A stretch of DNA of 64,000 nucleotides from Clostridia bacterium. GTDB lineage: Bacteria; Bacillota; Clostridia; Oscillospirales; CAG-272. The position numbers and the translations under genes are program-made. Where the stretch lies: contig JAFTKJ010000033.1 of the NCBI GenBank assembly GCA_017453305.1, positions 39,774 to 103,773 of the forward strand. The letters are read 5' to 3'. Of this stretch, positions 40,124 through 49,912 are shown in pieces. The notes beneath the pieces are model-generated. The model was not told the origin of the DNA and made no database searches. It saw nothing but the letters and a program-made list of their open reading frames with translations. The stretch's first letter is position 1. Each line of letters starts with the position of its first letter.

Positions 40124-42205
40124 TTATTCTGTTGCGTCAGTCTTGTAATACGCCTCCAGGATCCGCCCCGCCGTCAATGCGGCATATCCGCCCGTGTAGC
40201 CCTTTTCGATCACGACCGAGATCACGATCTCAGGCTCGTTATAGGGCGCGGTGCACACAAAGAGCGCGTTGTCGCAATCGGTACTGTTTTGCGCAGTACC
40301 CGTTTTTCCGCCCACTTCTACGGGGACGGTGCGACTGTTGATCCAGCGTTGAATGGTATTGCTGGAATCCACCACCTTTTTCATTCCCTTGAAAACGGTT
40401 GACAGATCCTCCGACGGAATTGGGAGCGTATCGCGCACCACATCCTCGTTTTGTCCGTAGACGTAGCTCGGCTCGTCGCTTCCAAAGCGATAAACGCTAT
40501 GTAACAGATGCGCGGTGTAGCGCGTGCCACCGTTGGCAAGCGTACCCATGTAGCAGGCGAGCTGCATGGGCGAGAGCTGATGGTCGGACTGTCCGATCGC
40601 CGCCTGCCAGGTCATACCCGGTTGCCATTGCTCCTCACTTTGAATCTCACCGCGATAGGTCGGACCTGCAAGAATGCCGCTCGTGCCGCCAAGCTCCAAG
40701 CCGGTTGATTCTCCCAAACCGAATTTCTTGAGGTACTCCTCCATTTTTTGAATGCCAAGACGTTGTCCCATCTCACAGAAGAAGCTGTTGCAGGAATAGG
40801 CAATACCGTCCACCACGTTAACACCGCCCCAATGGTTGGTGCCATAGGTAGAACATCCCACACCGCCAAGCATGGAGGAGTTGGGGTATCTTCCCGTGCA
40901 AGAGACAACCGTGGAGGGATTGATCTGCCCCTCCATCAGCGCAATTGCCGCCATACCAAGCTTTAAGGTTGAACCGGGGGCATACGCACCGTTGAGGGCA
41001 CGGTTCAACAGCGGCTTTGCCTCGTTGGAGGCAAGCGCGTTATAGTCAAGATTGTAGGTGGTAAGATCATAGGTCGGATAAGACGCAAGCGCCAGAACCT
41101 CGAAGGTGTCGGGATCGATCGCTACCGCCGCACCCGCATTGCACCCCAGTCCCGTGGAGCTTCCCGTTGCATGCTCCACAACGTACGCCACGTTTTCGGC
41201 AAGTCCGTCCTCGGCGGCAATCTGCAGCTTGATATCAATGGTCAGGTAAACGTCGCTCCCCGCAATCGGCTTTGTCAGTACTGTGGAGCTGACCACGTTT
41301 CCGTTGACATCCTCCTCGATGCGAACGGTACCGTCCGTGCCGCGCAAATAGCTTTCAAACGCCGCCTCACAGCCGGATTTTCCAACAATGGCGTTCATCT
41401 GATAGCCCAGCTCGTTGTAGTATTCCCACTCCTCGTTATAGATCGGCCCTACCAGACCGAGAATGTGCGATGCATATCCGGGGTAACAATACTCGCGCGC
41501 TACGTCTACCGTAAAGCTGACGGCAGAAAGGTTTTGCTCCTTGACGTAGGTCATCAGCGCCATATCCACCGATTCGCAAAGAACGTATTCGCCGCTGGTA
41601 TAAAAGCGCACGGCGTCCATATCGTAATAGGTGCGGATGAGAAGATCGATCTCATCGTCGTCGTACAGTCGGTTGCCTGCGTTGTCGGTTTGCAAAAGCT
41701 CGTATTTTTCTACGTAGTACGCGCACAGCTCCTCGGCGGTGGTATCCTCCTTCAAGCCGATATCCTTCAGCACGCGCTTTAAGCGATAGTAGCGCAAGGA
41801 CTCGCCGTCGGTGGCATCCTTGCTGTAGGAATAGTACGGATACGCACTCCCCTCAAACGGAAAGAATCGTTCCTCACGCACGCCCTCTACCGCGCAGGCA
41901 TTCAACGCCTCCCTGATGCCAAGACATACGTCGTTTTTTTGCCTTGGGTACATGGCGTAAAACTGCGCGTGCACAACGGAGAGCTTGTAGGTGTAGCGAT
42001 TTGCCACAAGCTTGACGCCGTTGCGGTCATAGATCTCGCCGCGCACGGCTTGTACCGTAACGGTACGGGTGGTGGTACCCGTATCGTAGGAATTCTCCTT
42101 GCCCGAGATCTGAATGTAGAACAAGCGTCCCAGATAAATGATGCAGATCAGACAAAAAACACCTACTATGCCCAAATAGCGCATGGTGTAATTTCGGTTT
42201 GCCAT
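40124..42205 (-). CDS. mrdA: Penicillin-binding protein 2-type transpeptidase
   Basis: A 693-residue class B PBP. There is one N-terminal membrane helix (about 9-28), a PBP dimerisation domain (RGEIYDRNGVKLVANRYTY at about 54), and a transpeptidase domain. The active-site motifs are Ser412-TLK (SxxK), SCN at 471-473 (SxN) and KTG at 634-636. It cross-links peptidoglycan for cell elongation. It is downstream of mreB with a CPBP protease between them, as in elongation clusters. The ribosome site is AAAGGAGG. Confidence 0.92.
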   Translation of the reverse strand: MANRNYTMRYLGIVGVFCLICIIYLGRLFYIQISGKENSYDTGTTTRTVTVQAVRGEIYDRNGVKLVANRYTYKLSVVHAQFYAMYPRQKNDVCLGIREALNACAVEGVREERFFPFEGSAYPYYSYSKDATDGESLRYYRLKRVLKDIGLKEDTTAEELCAYYVEKYELLQTDNAGNRLYDDDEIDLLIRTYYDMDAVRFYTSGEYVLCESVDMALMTYVKEQNLSAVSFTVDVAREYCYPGYASHILGLVGPIYNEEWEYYNELGYQMNAIVGKSGCEAAFESYLRGTDGTVRIEEDVNGNVVSSTVLTKPIAGSDVYLTIDIKLQIAAEDGLAENVAYVVEHATGSSTGLGCNAGAAVAIDPDTFEVLALASYPTYDLTTYNLDYNALASNEAKPLLNRALNGAYAPGSTLKLGMAAIALMEGQINPSTVVSCTGRYPNSSMLGGVGCSTYGTNHWGGVNVVDGIAYSCNSFFCEMGQRLGIQKMEEYLKKFGLGESTGLELGGTSGILAGPTYRGEIQSEEQWQPGMTWQAAIGQSDHQLSPMQLACYMGTLANGGTRYTAHLLHSVYRFGSDEPSYVYGQNEDVVRDTLPIPSEDLSTVFKGMKKVVDSSNTIQRWINSRTVPVEVGGKTGTAQNSTDCDNALFVCTAPYNEPEIVISVVIEKGYTGGYAALTAGRILEAYYKTDATE

Positions 42206-42239
42206 ACGGATACCTCCTTTCTGTCAACGTTTGGTCAAT

Positions 42240-43238
42240 TTATAAAAACAGCAAAATGCAAACCACCAAAAAGATCCACACACCGGGGTTCAGCAGCAGC
42301 ACACGCACCCATTCGCGTGCCGTGAGCGGTTGCTCGGCGCGACGCAGGGGACGGCGGCAAAAGATCAAAAGCAGGACAAGTGCGATCACCGCACCTGCAA
42401 TCATGCACATCACAAACGCAAGGTAACCAAAATACATCAGCATGCCCGCAGTGTTTTGCGTCAGCGCCGCCATGGGATCGGAGGCAAGCAGCTCCAGATC
42501 CAGCCGCTTCATCATTTCGGTGGTGTAAACGCCGCCCACAAGGTTGATTGCCATGTGGATGGCGATGGTATAGCGGATCTTGCCCGTATTCAGATAAATA
42601 TACCCAAACAGCATGCCAAGCATTGCCGCATAAAAGAACTGATAAAAATTACCGTGGATCAAGCCGAATGCGATGCCCGAGAGTAGGAGCGCCGGCAGAT
42701 CTCCGTAACGGCGCAGGCGGTCAATGACCAGCTTGCGATAAAAGAGCTCCTCTAAGATCGGCGCGAGAATCCCGCAAAAGAGCAAATTGACCCAAAACGG
42801 CGAGCTCATAGTCAAGTTCTCCAGATCATTGGTCATCTCCTGCCCCGTCAGCATGCTCAGGATCGCATTGACCACGCTTCCCACAAAATTGCCTGCATAG
42901 GTCAAGCCGAAGCAAAGCGCAATCAGTCCCACGAACACCAAGGGACGCATGCCTTGCTTTGGCGGTGGCTCGGATTTGCTGAAACGCATAAATATAAATG
43001 AGATCGGCATGGCGATGCAGTACATGGGAACCATAGACGCCACCCAGGGGTACCAATCGTTTTCGGCAATGGAGGGCTGCAGGGTCAGCACCAGCGCATG
43101 TGCCACCCCCTGCACCACCGATGCAATGAGAAAGACCAAGGCAACGCTGAATGCGGGCATGGCGATCTGCAGTCGCTCTTTTGCAAGGCTGCGCGGCACG
43201 GGTGCCTGCATGGGCTCTTGCTCGTATTGAAAATCCAT
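42240..43238 (-). CDS. CPBP-family intramembrane metalloprotease
   Basis: A 332-residue protein with about eight helices. The Abi/CAAX signature EELFYRKLVIDRL (EExxxR, near residue 163) and FGLIHGNFYQF (FxxxH, near 192) give the metal-binding glutamates and histidine; a third segment, HMAIN, follows. Substrates of bacterial members are mostly unknown. It lies between mreB and mrdA in one operon, 34 bp from mrdA, suggesting a role at the envelope. Confidence 0.85.
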   Translation of the reverse strand: MDFQYEQEPMQAPVPRSLAKERLQIAMPAFSVALVFLIASVVQGVAHALVLTLQPSIAENDWYPWVASMVPMYCIAMPISFIFMRFSKSEPPPKQGMRPLVFVGLIALCFGLTYAGNFVGSVVNAILSMLTGQEMTNDLENLTMSSPFWVNLLFCGILAPILEELFYRKLVIDRLRRYGDLPALLLSGIAFGLIHGNFYQFFYAAMLGMLFGYIYLNTGKIRYTIAIHMAINLVGGVYTTEMMKRLDLELLASDPMAALTQNTAGMLMYFGYLAFVMCMIAGAVIALVLLLIFCRRPLRRAEQPLTAREWVRVLLLNPGVWIFLVVCILLFL

Positions 43239-43303
43239 CGTTCTTTCACTCCTTTCAGGATACGAAACAAGGGCGCGGAAAGCTCGCCCTTGCTGTCTTG
43301 TGA

Positions 43304-44311
43304 TTATTTGACCTTATATTTTACAAACTCCGAGAAGTCGCCTGCACTCTGCAGCATTCTGCCAAGCCCTGTGCAAACCGCCTCCAAGGGGCGCTTTGTG
43401 GAAAGCACGCGAATGCCCGTGCGCTCGCTGATGGCGCGATCGATGCCCGGAAGCAGAGATCCGCCGCCAACCAGCACGATACCAAAATCAAAAATATCGG
43501 CAGAAAGCTCGGGAGGGGTCTCCTCCAAAGTCATTTTGACCATTGCGATGATCTCGGAAAGTGGCTCCTTGATCGCCTCGCGCACCTCACCGCAGCTGAC
43601 CTCAATGGTCACGGCAAGTCCCGTGCGCAGGTCTCTTCCACACACCTCCATTGAGCCGCGGTCGATGTCGCTGACGGCGGTGCCGATCTTCTTTTTTAAG
43701 ATCTCCGCCGTAACGTCACCGATGAGAATATTGCGCGTTTGCTTTAAGTAGTTGACGATGGCGATATCCAGCTCGTTGCCTGCCACGCGCAGGGAGTTGG
43801 ATTGCACCACGCCGCCAAGGCTGATCACGGCAGTTTCGGAAACGCCGCCGCCAAGATCAACAACCATGGCGCCTCTCGCCTTGGAGATCTGAATCCCCGC
43901 ACCGACAGCCGCGGCAATGGGCTCGTCGATCAAACCAACGTTCTTCGCTCCCGCCTCCATGGTAGCATCCTCCACGGCGCGGCGCTCAACGCCGGTGACG
44001 CCGTACGGAATGCAAACCAACGCCACGGGGCGATTGAACATAGAGGTCATATCCATGCGCTCGAAAAAGTCATGGAGCATGAGCGAGGTGGTGTGAAGAT
44101 CGGTAATAACGCCGTCCTTTAAAGGGCGCAACGCCAGAATGTTGCCCGGGGTTTTGCCCACCATACGCTTGGCGGTCGTGCCGGAGGCAATGACCTCTTG
44201 CGTGTGACGGTCGATGGCGACCACCGAGGGCGCGCGCAACACGATGCCCTTATCCTTGAGATATATCATTGTGTTTGATGTACCAAGATCGATGCCGATC
44301 TGCTTTGCCAA
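43304..44311 (-). CDS. mreB: Rod shape-determining protein MreB/Mbl
   Basis: A 335-residue actin-fold ATPase. Phosphate 1 is IGIDLGTSNT (6-15), phosphate 2 is VVDLGGGVSETAVISLGG, and adenosine binding is LVGGGSLLPG. It forms membrane filaments guiding elongation synthases such as the PBP2 encoded two genes downstream. AAGGAGG precedes the ATG. A -10 TATAAT is present at 44349-44354 on the minus strand with a poor -35. Confidence 0.93.
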   Translation of the reverse strand: MAKQIGIDLGTSNTMIYLKDKGIVLRAPSVVAIDRHTQEVIASGTTAKRMVGKTPGNILALRPLKDGVITDLHTTSLMLHDFFERMDMTSMFNRPVALVCIPYGVTGVERRAVEDATMEAGAKNVGLIDEPIAAAVGAGIQISKARGAMVVDLGGGVSETAVISLGGVVQSNSLRVAGNELDIAIVNYLKQTRNILIGDVTAEILKKKIGTAVSDIDRGSMEVCGRDLRTGLAVTIEVSCGEVREAIKEPLSEIIAMVKMTLEETPPELSADIFDFGIVLVGGGSLLPGIDRAISERTGIRVLSTKRPLEAVCTGLGRMLQSAGDFSEFVKYKVK

Positions 44312-44382
44312 CGGTGCTCACCTCCTTCACATAGACTGATCTAAAATAATTATATCATAAAGATTTCCGTTTGCCTACCCCT

Positions 44383-44970
44383 TTAGAGTAAATTTTCTTT
44401 GAAAATTTCGCGATAGAGGCAACACATGCGGTGCACGGGGAGACCGACGACGTTGAAATAGTCACCCTCGATTCCCGTAATGTACGCCGATGCCAAGCCT
44501 TGGATGGCGTATGCACCCGCTTTATCGTAAGGCTGTGCGGCGCGCACGTAGCTGCACACCGTCTCCTCGTCCATCTCGTCAAAGGTGACGGTTGTGACCT
44601 CGTGGGAGACGGCTTGCCGATCCTCCCCGATCAAACAAATGCCGCTGACCACCTCATGCGATCTGCCCGAATACAAGCGAAGCATGCGGCGAGCGTCCTC
44701 CTCGTCACGCGGCTTACCAAGAATCTCGCCGTCAATGGCAACGACGGTATCCGAGGAAATGATGACCGTATCGGAAAGATCACCCCCCTTGGCAATGAAA
44801 GCGTCGCGCACGGCAAGCCCCTTACGTAGGGAAAGCTCCTCCACAAGTTGGCGCGGATCGGTGATATCGCTGCTCTCGTCGGCATCTGAGGTGATCACCT
44901 CAAAATCGATGCCGAGCATTTCCAATATCTCGCGACGGCGCGGAGATTTGGATGCCAGAATAAATTTCAT
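44383..44970 (-). CDS. maf: Maf-family nucleoside triphosphate pyrophosphatase
   Basis: A 195-residue house-cleaning enzyme. KFILASKSPRRREIL at the N-terminus, SSDTVVAIDGEILGKP in the middle and the C-terminal GAYAIQG are family motifs; the central Asp is the base. It hydrolyses dTTP/UTP or modified nucleotides. The start at 44970 is chosen by homology to the family; the ribosome site is weak. It lies upstream of mreB, as in many Bacillota. Confidence 0.92.
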   Translation of the reverse strand: MKFILASKSPRRREILEMLGIDFEVITSDADESSDITDPRQLVEELSLRKGLAVRDAFIAKGGDLSDTVIISSDTVVAIDGEILGKPRDEEDARRMLRLYSGRSHEVVSGICLIGEDRQAVSHEVTTVTFDEMDEETVCSYVRAAQPYDKAGAYAIQGLASAYITGIEGDYFNVVGLPVHRMCCLYREIFKENLL

Positions 44971-45041
44971 TTGTTCGTTTCTCTTTCTCTTTTTTGGGCT
45001 GTGATCACCCATTGTTTCAGCCGACGTGCGACTTTAATGAT

Positions 45042-45070
45042 ATTATAACGCATCTTTTGCAATTTGACAA
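45042..45070 (-). promoter_or_regulatory. Promoter of maf
   Basis: Minus-strand TTGTCA (45065-45070), 17 bp, TATAAT (45042-45047), 71 bp before the maf start. Confidence 0.78.
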
Positions 45071-45113
45071 GTGAATTTCTCAATTTTTGCGAAATTCCAC
45101 ACAATATTTGGGC

Positions 45114-45142
45114 TTGCAATTTGGGTAAAAATCAAGTATAAT
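45114..45142 (+). promoter_or_regulatory. Promoter of the glycosidase-like gene
   Basis: TTGCAA (45114-45119), 17 bp, TATAAT (45137-45142), 28 bp before the start. Confidence 0.8.
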
Positions 45143-45170
45143 AAAAACACTACGAAAAGGAGGATACGCC

Positions 45171-47042
45171 ATGTATCAAATTTCCGTTCCGATCATGAAT
45201 CAAAATGTCAAGCGCGCCGACAGAGAGCGCACGCTCAAGGAGCTGCGCCGTTTTGACGCCAAACGCGTTTTCCTTGCCTTGGACACCTATGAGACCGATC
45301 CCGTCCGTCGCGCCGCCTCTATGGCGGAGCTTGCAGACAACTGCCGCTTTTTTCAGGAGCACGGGTTTGAGGTAGGTGCTTGGATCTGGACCTTTTGGGT
45401 CAAAAACAATACCTCATTTGTCAACATGCGCGGTATTAACGGCGAGGAATTCAAGGAGTTCATGTGCCCGAGTGACGAAGCGTTCGTCCGCTTTTCCTGC
45501 GATTACATTGCGGACATCGCACGTTGCGGTGTGGATATCATTCAGTTTGACGACGATTTCCGCTACGCCTTTCACGGCTCCTCCCCCGCTTGTCTTTGCG
45601 ACAACCATATAGCCGAGATCAATCGACTGACGGGAGAAAAATCCACGCGCGAAGAGCTGGAGGCGCATATTACCGGCGGCGGAAAGAACAAATTCCGCGA
45701 CGCGTACCTGCAAGCAAACGGCGATGCTTTTCGGAGCTTTGCCGCAGCCGTTCGTGCAACGGTTGACCAAATAGATCCCACCATCCGCATCAGCCTTTGC
45801 GCCTGCCTCTCCTCCTGGGACATTGACGGCACGGACGCGCGCGAGCTTGCCACGATCCTTGCAGGCGGAACGAAACCGATCCTGCGCCTGATCGGTGCTC
45901 CGTATTGGGCGGTCCGCAAAAATTGGGGAAACGAGCTGCAGGACGTCATTGAGTTGGAGCGTATGGAGAGTGCATGGACACGCTGCACCGACCTTGAGAT
46001 TATGGCAGAGGGCGATGCTTTTCCGCGTCCGCGTACCTCTTGCCCTGCCTCTTATCTGGAGGGCTTTGACACCGCCATTCGCGCCTCGGGCTGTACCGAC
46101 GGTATTTTAAAATACGGCATCGATTATCATTCCAACGCCGACTACGAAACGGGCTACGCCGACTATCATGAGCGCAACCGTGCGCTGTACGGCGAGATCG
46201 ACCGCGCCTTTGGAAACAAGGTCGCATGCGGCGTGCTCGTGTACGAATCCATGAAAAAGGTCGCCGACACCGTCACCCCCACCGCCGTCAATGATTCGGT
46301 AAACATCGAGCATCTGTTCTTCTCCAAGGCGGCACGCACCTTGGCGTATAATTCGGTGCCCACCGTATACGAGGGAGAGGGCGTGTGCGGCATCGTATTT
46401 GACGAAAACGCGCGCAACCTTCCGCTCTCGGCACTCAAAAACGGCTTGATTTTGGATCTTGCAGCCGCAGAGCTCTTGCAATCGCGCGGCGTGGACGTTG
46501 GAATTTCCCACATCGGTGCGCGTACAAGCGGACTTTACGAGATCTTTGCCGATACCAACAACCGCATCCTGAGCCACAACGCACAAATGTATGAGTTGAC
46601 CTTGAAAGAGGGCGCGGAGGTATTGAGTTATTCCGAGATCGAAAACAGCGTCGTTCCGGTTTCCTACCGCTATCAAAACGCCGACGGAAACCGATTTTTG
46701 GTGCTCAATCTCAACACACGCTTTGAGAACGAGGGCGCGCTGAAGAATTATGAGCGGAGCCGCCAATACGCCGCACAGATCCCGTGGCTTGGCGGAAAGG
46801 AGCTCCCCGCTCACGTTTACGGAGCGCCTGCGCTCTATCTGCAATGCAAAAAGGGAGACGGCAGTATGGCGGTCGGGCTTTGGAATTTCTTTGCCGACCC
46901 CGTATTCACCCCATCGGTGACCCTGGACGAAGCCTATGACAAGATCCGCCCAATCAACTGCACCGCTCGGGTAGAAGGCAATCGCGTGACACTGAGCGAT
47001 ATTCCCGCCTTTGGCTTTGCGGGATTTGAGGTTTTGAAATAA
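45171..47042 (+). CDS. Unclassified glycoside-hydrolase-like protein
   Basis: A 623-residue cytoplasmic protein. The N-terminal 380 residues read as a TIM barrel: FLALDTYETD, GAWIWTFW, IIQFDDDFRY, ISLCACLSSWD, and LEIMAEGDAFPRPR, with acidic residues at strand ends where clan A enzymes place their acid/base and nucleophile. A Rossmann-like middle domain and a beta-rich end (about 560-623, FAGFEV) follow, as in beta-galactosidase-like proteins. No family could be named with confidence. AAAAGGAGG precedes the ATG. It is monocistronic. Confidence 0.6.
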   Translation: MYQISVPIMNQNVKRADRERTLKELRRFDAKRVFLALDTYETDPVRRAASMAELADNCRFFQEHGFEVGAWIWTFWVKNNTSFVNMRGINGEEFKEFMCPSDEAFVRFSCDYIADIARCGVDIIQFDDDFRYAFHGSSPACLCDNHIAEINRLTGEKSTREELEAHITGGGKNKFRDAYLQANGDAFRSFAAAVRATVDQIDPTIRISLCACLSSWDIDGTDARELATILAGGTKPILRLIGAPYWAVRKNWGNELQDVIELERMESAWTRCTDLEIMAEGDAFPRPRTSCPASYLEGFDTAIRASGCTDGILKYGIDYHSNADYETGYADYHERNRALYGEIDRAFGNKVACGVLVYESMKKVADTVTPTAVNDSVNIEHLFFSKAARTLAYNSVPTVYEGEGVCGIVFDENARNLPLSALKNGLILDLAAAELLQSRGVDVGISHIGARTSGLYEIFADTNNRILSHNAQMYELTLKEGAEVLSYSEIENSVVPVSYRYQNADGNRFLVLNLNTRFENEGALKNYERSRQYAAQIPWLGGKELPAHVYGAPALYLQCKKGDGSMAVGLWNFFADPVFTPSVTLDEAYDKIRPINCTARVEGNRVTLSDIPAFGFAGFEVLK

Positions 47043-47048
47043 AAGCAA

Positions 47049-47088
47049 GACGGCGAGATGAACGCGCATCTCGCCGTCGATTTTTTAC
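47049..47088. terminator. Terminator between the glycosidase-like gene and split transketolase
   Basis: GACGGCGAGATG (47049-47060) pairs with CATCTCGCCGTC (47067-47078), followed by GATTTTTT on the plus strand. It also lies just past the minus-strand stop at 47089. Confidence 0.88.
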
Positions 47089-48030
47089 TTATTTCTTCAT
47101 CGAAATTGCTTTCTTTGCACTCTCGGCGATCTTTGCAGGCGTCAAGCCGTACGCCTCCAGAAGTGCCGGAACGGTGCCCGAATGTCCGTAGGTATCGTTC
47201 ATACCCACACGGATCACGGGAACGGGACAGCTCTCGCAGATCGCCTCGGTCACAGCCGCGCCAAGTCCGCCGATGATATTGTGTTCCTCCGCGGTGACGA
47301 GTGCACCGGTTTCTGCTGCCGCCTTTGCAAGGATCTCCTTGTCGATGGGCTTGATGGTGTGAATGTTGATCACACGTGCGTCAATGCCCTCCTCTGCCAG
47401 AAGTGCACGCGCCTCCAGGGCAAGAGAGACCATCAATCCCGTTGCCACGATGGTGACGTCCTTACCGTCTGCCACACACACGCCTTTGCCAAGCTCAAAC
47501 TTGTAGTCGGGGGTATCGTTGATCACGGGAACTGCAAATCTGCCAAAGCGCAGATAGAACGGGCCGTTGGTGGTCAGCGCCGCCTCAACGGCAGCCTTTG
47601 CCTCCACCGCATCCGAAGGATTGACGATGGTCATACCGGGAATGGTGCGCATCAGCGCAATATCCTCGTTGCATTGGTGCGTTGCGCCGTCCTCGCCGAC
47701 GGTAATACCCGCATGCGTTGCACCGATCTTAACGTTGAGGTGAGGGTAGCCGATGGAGTTGCGCACCTGCTCGAAGGCTCTGCCTGCCGCAAACATAGCA
47801 AAGCTGGAGGCAAACACGGTCTTGCCCGTGGTGGCAATGCCTGCCGCTACGCTCATCATATTGCCCTCGGCAATGCCGCAATCAAAAAATCTTTCGGGAC
47901 ATGCCTTTTTGAATTTTACCGTTTTGGTCGCCTCTGCCAGGTCGGCGTCCAGGACCACGAAATCGTATTTGTCGGCAAGCTCTACAAGTGCGTTGCCGTA
48001 TGCTTCTCTGGTTGCTAATTTTTCTGCCAT
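47089..48030 (-). CDS. Transketolase, C-terminal subunit
   Basis: A 313-residue half-transketolase with the pyrimidine-binding domain (about 1-180) and C-terminal domain. FFDCGIAEGNMMSVAAGIA contains the TPP-activating Glu, and GATHAGITVGEDGATHQ the substrate loop. The ATG at 48030, behind GGGGGAG, is preferred to an ATG at 48051 that overlaps the preceding stop. It functions with the product of the upstream gene in the pentose phosphate pathway or in making DXP-like sugars. Confidence 0.9.
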   Translation of the reverse strand: MAEKLATREAYGNALVELADKYDFVVLDADLAEATKTVKFKKACPERFFDCGIAEGNMMSVAAGIATTGKTVFASSFAMFAAGRAFEQVRNSIGYPHLNVKIGATHAGITVGEDGATHQCNEDIALMRTIPGMTIVNPSDAVEAKAAVEAALTTNGPFYLRFGRFAVPVINDTPDYKFELGKGVCVADGKDVTIVATGLMVSLALEARALLAEEGIDARVINIHTIKPIDKEILAKAAAETGALVTAEEHNIIGGLGAAVTEAICESCPVPVIRVGMNDTYGHSGTVPALLEAYGLTPAKIAESAKKAISMKK

Positions 48031-48043
48031 TGCTCTCTCCCCC

Positions 48044-48865
48044 TTATGCATTCAGCTCTGCCAACGCCTGCTCACATTGCTCGTCGTTGGGCGCCGCGCC
48101 GTGCCAATTGACCTTGTTTTCCATAAAGGATACACCCTTGCCCTTGACCGTTTTGGCGATGATGGCGGTGGGCTTACCCTTAACGGCCTTTGCCTCGGCA
48201 AAAGCTGCTTCGATCTGGTCAAAGTCGTGACCGTCGATGGAAATTACGTGGAAGCCGAACGCCTCCAGCTTTTTATCGTGGGGAGTAGGGTTCATAACCT
48301 CGGTAACGGGACCGTCGATCTGCAAGCCGTTCCAGTCCAGAATCACGCAAAGGTTATCCAGCTTGTAGTGTGCGGCAAACATGCACGCCTCCCAAACCTG
48401 TCCCTCCTCGCTCTCACCGTCGCCGACGGCGGTGTAAACGCGATAGGGCTTTTGGTCGATCTTAGCCGCCAGCGCCATACCTGCGGCGGAGCTGATGCCA
48501 AGACCCAAGGACCCCGCGGACATATCAACGCCGGGCGTGAGCGTCATATCGGGGTGTCCCTGCAGACGAGAACCGATCTTGCGGAGCGTAGTCAATTCCT
48601 CGGTGGGGAAATATCCGCGCGTTGCAAGCGCTGCGTACAATGCGGGTGCGCAGTGACCCTTGGAGAGCACGAAGCGATCTCTTTCGGGCATGTTGGGATT
48701 TGCGGGATCGATATTCATTTCCTCAAAATACAGATACGCCATAACGTCTGCGATGGAAAGGGATCCTCCGGGATGTCCGGATTTTGCCGCGTGTGTACCT
48801 TTGACCACTCCGATGCGGATCTGACGTGCCGCCTCACGAAGTGCTTCCAATTTTTTTTGCTCCAT
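48044..48865 (-). CDS. Transketolase, N-terminal (TPP-binding) subunit
   Basis: A 273-residue protein. SGHPGGSLSIADVMAYLYF, SKGHCAPALYAAL and the TPP/Mg motif GDGESEEGQVWEA...NLCVILDWNG are visible. It is the complement of the next gene; split transketolases are common in Clostridia and archaea. The pair has one promoter and overlapping coding ends, ensuring matched amounts. Confidence 0.92.
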   Translation of the reverse strand: MEQKKLEALREAARQIRIGVVKGTHAAKSGHPGGSLSIADVMAYLYFEEMNIDPANPNMPERDRFVLSKGHCAPALYAALATRGYFPTEELTTLRKIGSRLQGHPDMTLTPGVDMSAGSLGLGISSAAGMALAAKIDQKPYRVYTAVGDGESEEGQVWEACMFAAHYKLDNLCVILDWNGLQIDGPVTEVMNPTPHDKKLEAFGFHVISIDGHDFDQIEAAFAEAKAVKGKPTAIIAKTVKGKGVSFMENKVNWHGAAPNDEQCEQALAELNA

Positions 48866-48903
48866 TTCGGTCCTCCTGAATGGGTAAAATATAGTTCTCT
48901 TTT

Positions 48904-48932
48904 ATTATACAGCAAAACCGAGGATTTGTCAA
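48904..48932 (-). promoter_or_regulatory. Promoter of the split transketolase operon
   Basis: Minus-strand TTGACA (48927-48932), 17 bp, TATAAT (48904-48909), a perfect consensus. Confidence 0.9.
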
Positions 48933-48941
48933 GTAGTGTAG

Positions 48942-48979
48942 AAAAAAGAACGGCAGTCTGCTTTGACGCAGACTGCCGT
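48942..48979 (-). terminator. Terminator of the T-box operon
   Basis: ACGGCAGTCTGC (48950-48961) pairs with GCAGACTGCCGT (48968-48979), followed by TTTTTTC on the minus strand. It ends the eight-gene operon that starts at 56883. Confidence 0.9.
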
Positions 48980-49011
48980 CTTTGATTTACAAATTCTTAC
49001 GAAATCCCGAA

Positions 49012-49884
49012 TCAACCGAAGATCATCGAAAATTCCGCCGTTTGGGTAGCACCCGGCTCAATGCGGAACATATCGTGCTTGGTCTCCATATCCTCGGTTA
49101 CGCCGTCAAAGCCGGGCAGACCGCACCAGGGCTCGATGCAAACGTATGGCGCCTCCGTACGCGGCTTGTGCCAAATGCCAAGGTAAGGCATATCGGGATA
49201 GTTCAGCGTCACGTAGCGCTCGGTGGTCTTGGACTTGAGCGTTACGGTGCTGTCGATGCGCGACATGAATACGGCATCCACCGAGAAGAGCTCATGCTTC
49301 AGGGGAAGGATCTTGCCGTCTACCAGGGGATATGCGCGCTTTTTACCGGTGAGGAAGCAGGTGTCGGACAGCACGATCTCATCAGGGCTACACGCCTTGC
49401 CAAACTCCAGATAGTAGTCGGTAAATGCACCGTTGCCCTCCAGGGGGACGTTAAATCCGGGGTGTCCTCCGATGGTTGCGGGAAGAACGACGTCACCGGG
49501 ATTGGTGATCTCAAAGCGGTTGGTCAACCGATCTCCCTCGAGGATATACCAAACCTTGAGAATGAAATCGAAGGGATAGATCTTTTTGGTCTCTTCATTT
49601 TCGGTCAGCTTCAGGCAGATCGAGGTTTCGGTCTGTGCGTCCACCGTGAAAACGGAGGGGCGGATGAATCCGTGTACGCCCATCTCGTAGGTTTTGCCGC
49701 GATAGGTGTACTTGCCCCCGAAAAATCTTCCGCAAATGGGGAAAACCAGGGGAGCCTTGAAAGACCAGATGTCGGGGTTTCCGACCCAGATGTACTCGCA
49801 ATCTCCGCGCTTAACGGAATGCAGCTCCGCACCAACGTCGGACACCTGCACGGTCAATTGCTCGTTTTTCAGCGTGTAAAGCAT
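49012..49884 (-). CDS. Aldose 1-epimerase family protein (LacX-like)
   Basis: A 290-residue galactose-mutarotase fold protein. The start at 49884 follows AAAGGAG; an upstream in-frame ATG at 50037 lies within the preceding gene. WSFKAPLVFPICGRF, GVHGFIRPSVF and IGGHPGFNVPL place the two catalytic-type histidines; the acid is expected near the C-terminus. It interconverts sugar anomers or binds a sugar. Its place at the end of an aryl-acid operon is unexpected, but the gaps are small and no promoter intervenes. Confidence 0.82.
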   Translation of the reverse strand: MLYTLKNEQLTVQVSDVGAELHSVKRGDCEYIWVGNPDIWSFKAPLVFPICGRFFGGKYTYRGKTYEMGVHGFIRPSVFTVDAQTETSICLKLTENEETKKIYPFDFILKVWYILEGDRLTNRFEITNPGDVVLPATIGGHPGFNVPLEGNGAFTDYYLEFGKACSPDEIVLSDTCFLTGKKRAYPLVDGKILPLKHELFSVDAVFMSRIDSTVTLKSKTTERYVTLNYPDMPYLGIWHKPRTEAPYVCIEPWCGLPGFDGVTEDMETKHDMFRIEPGATQTAEFSMIFG

Positions 49885-49912
49885 GAGTGATCTCCTTTGT
49901 ATTGTTAATTTT

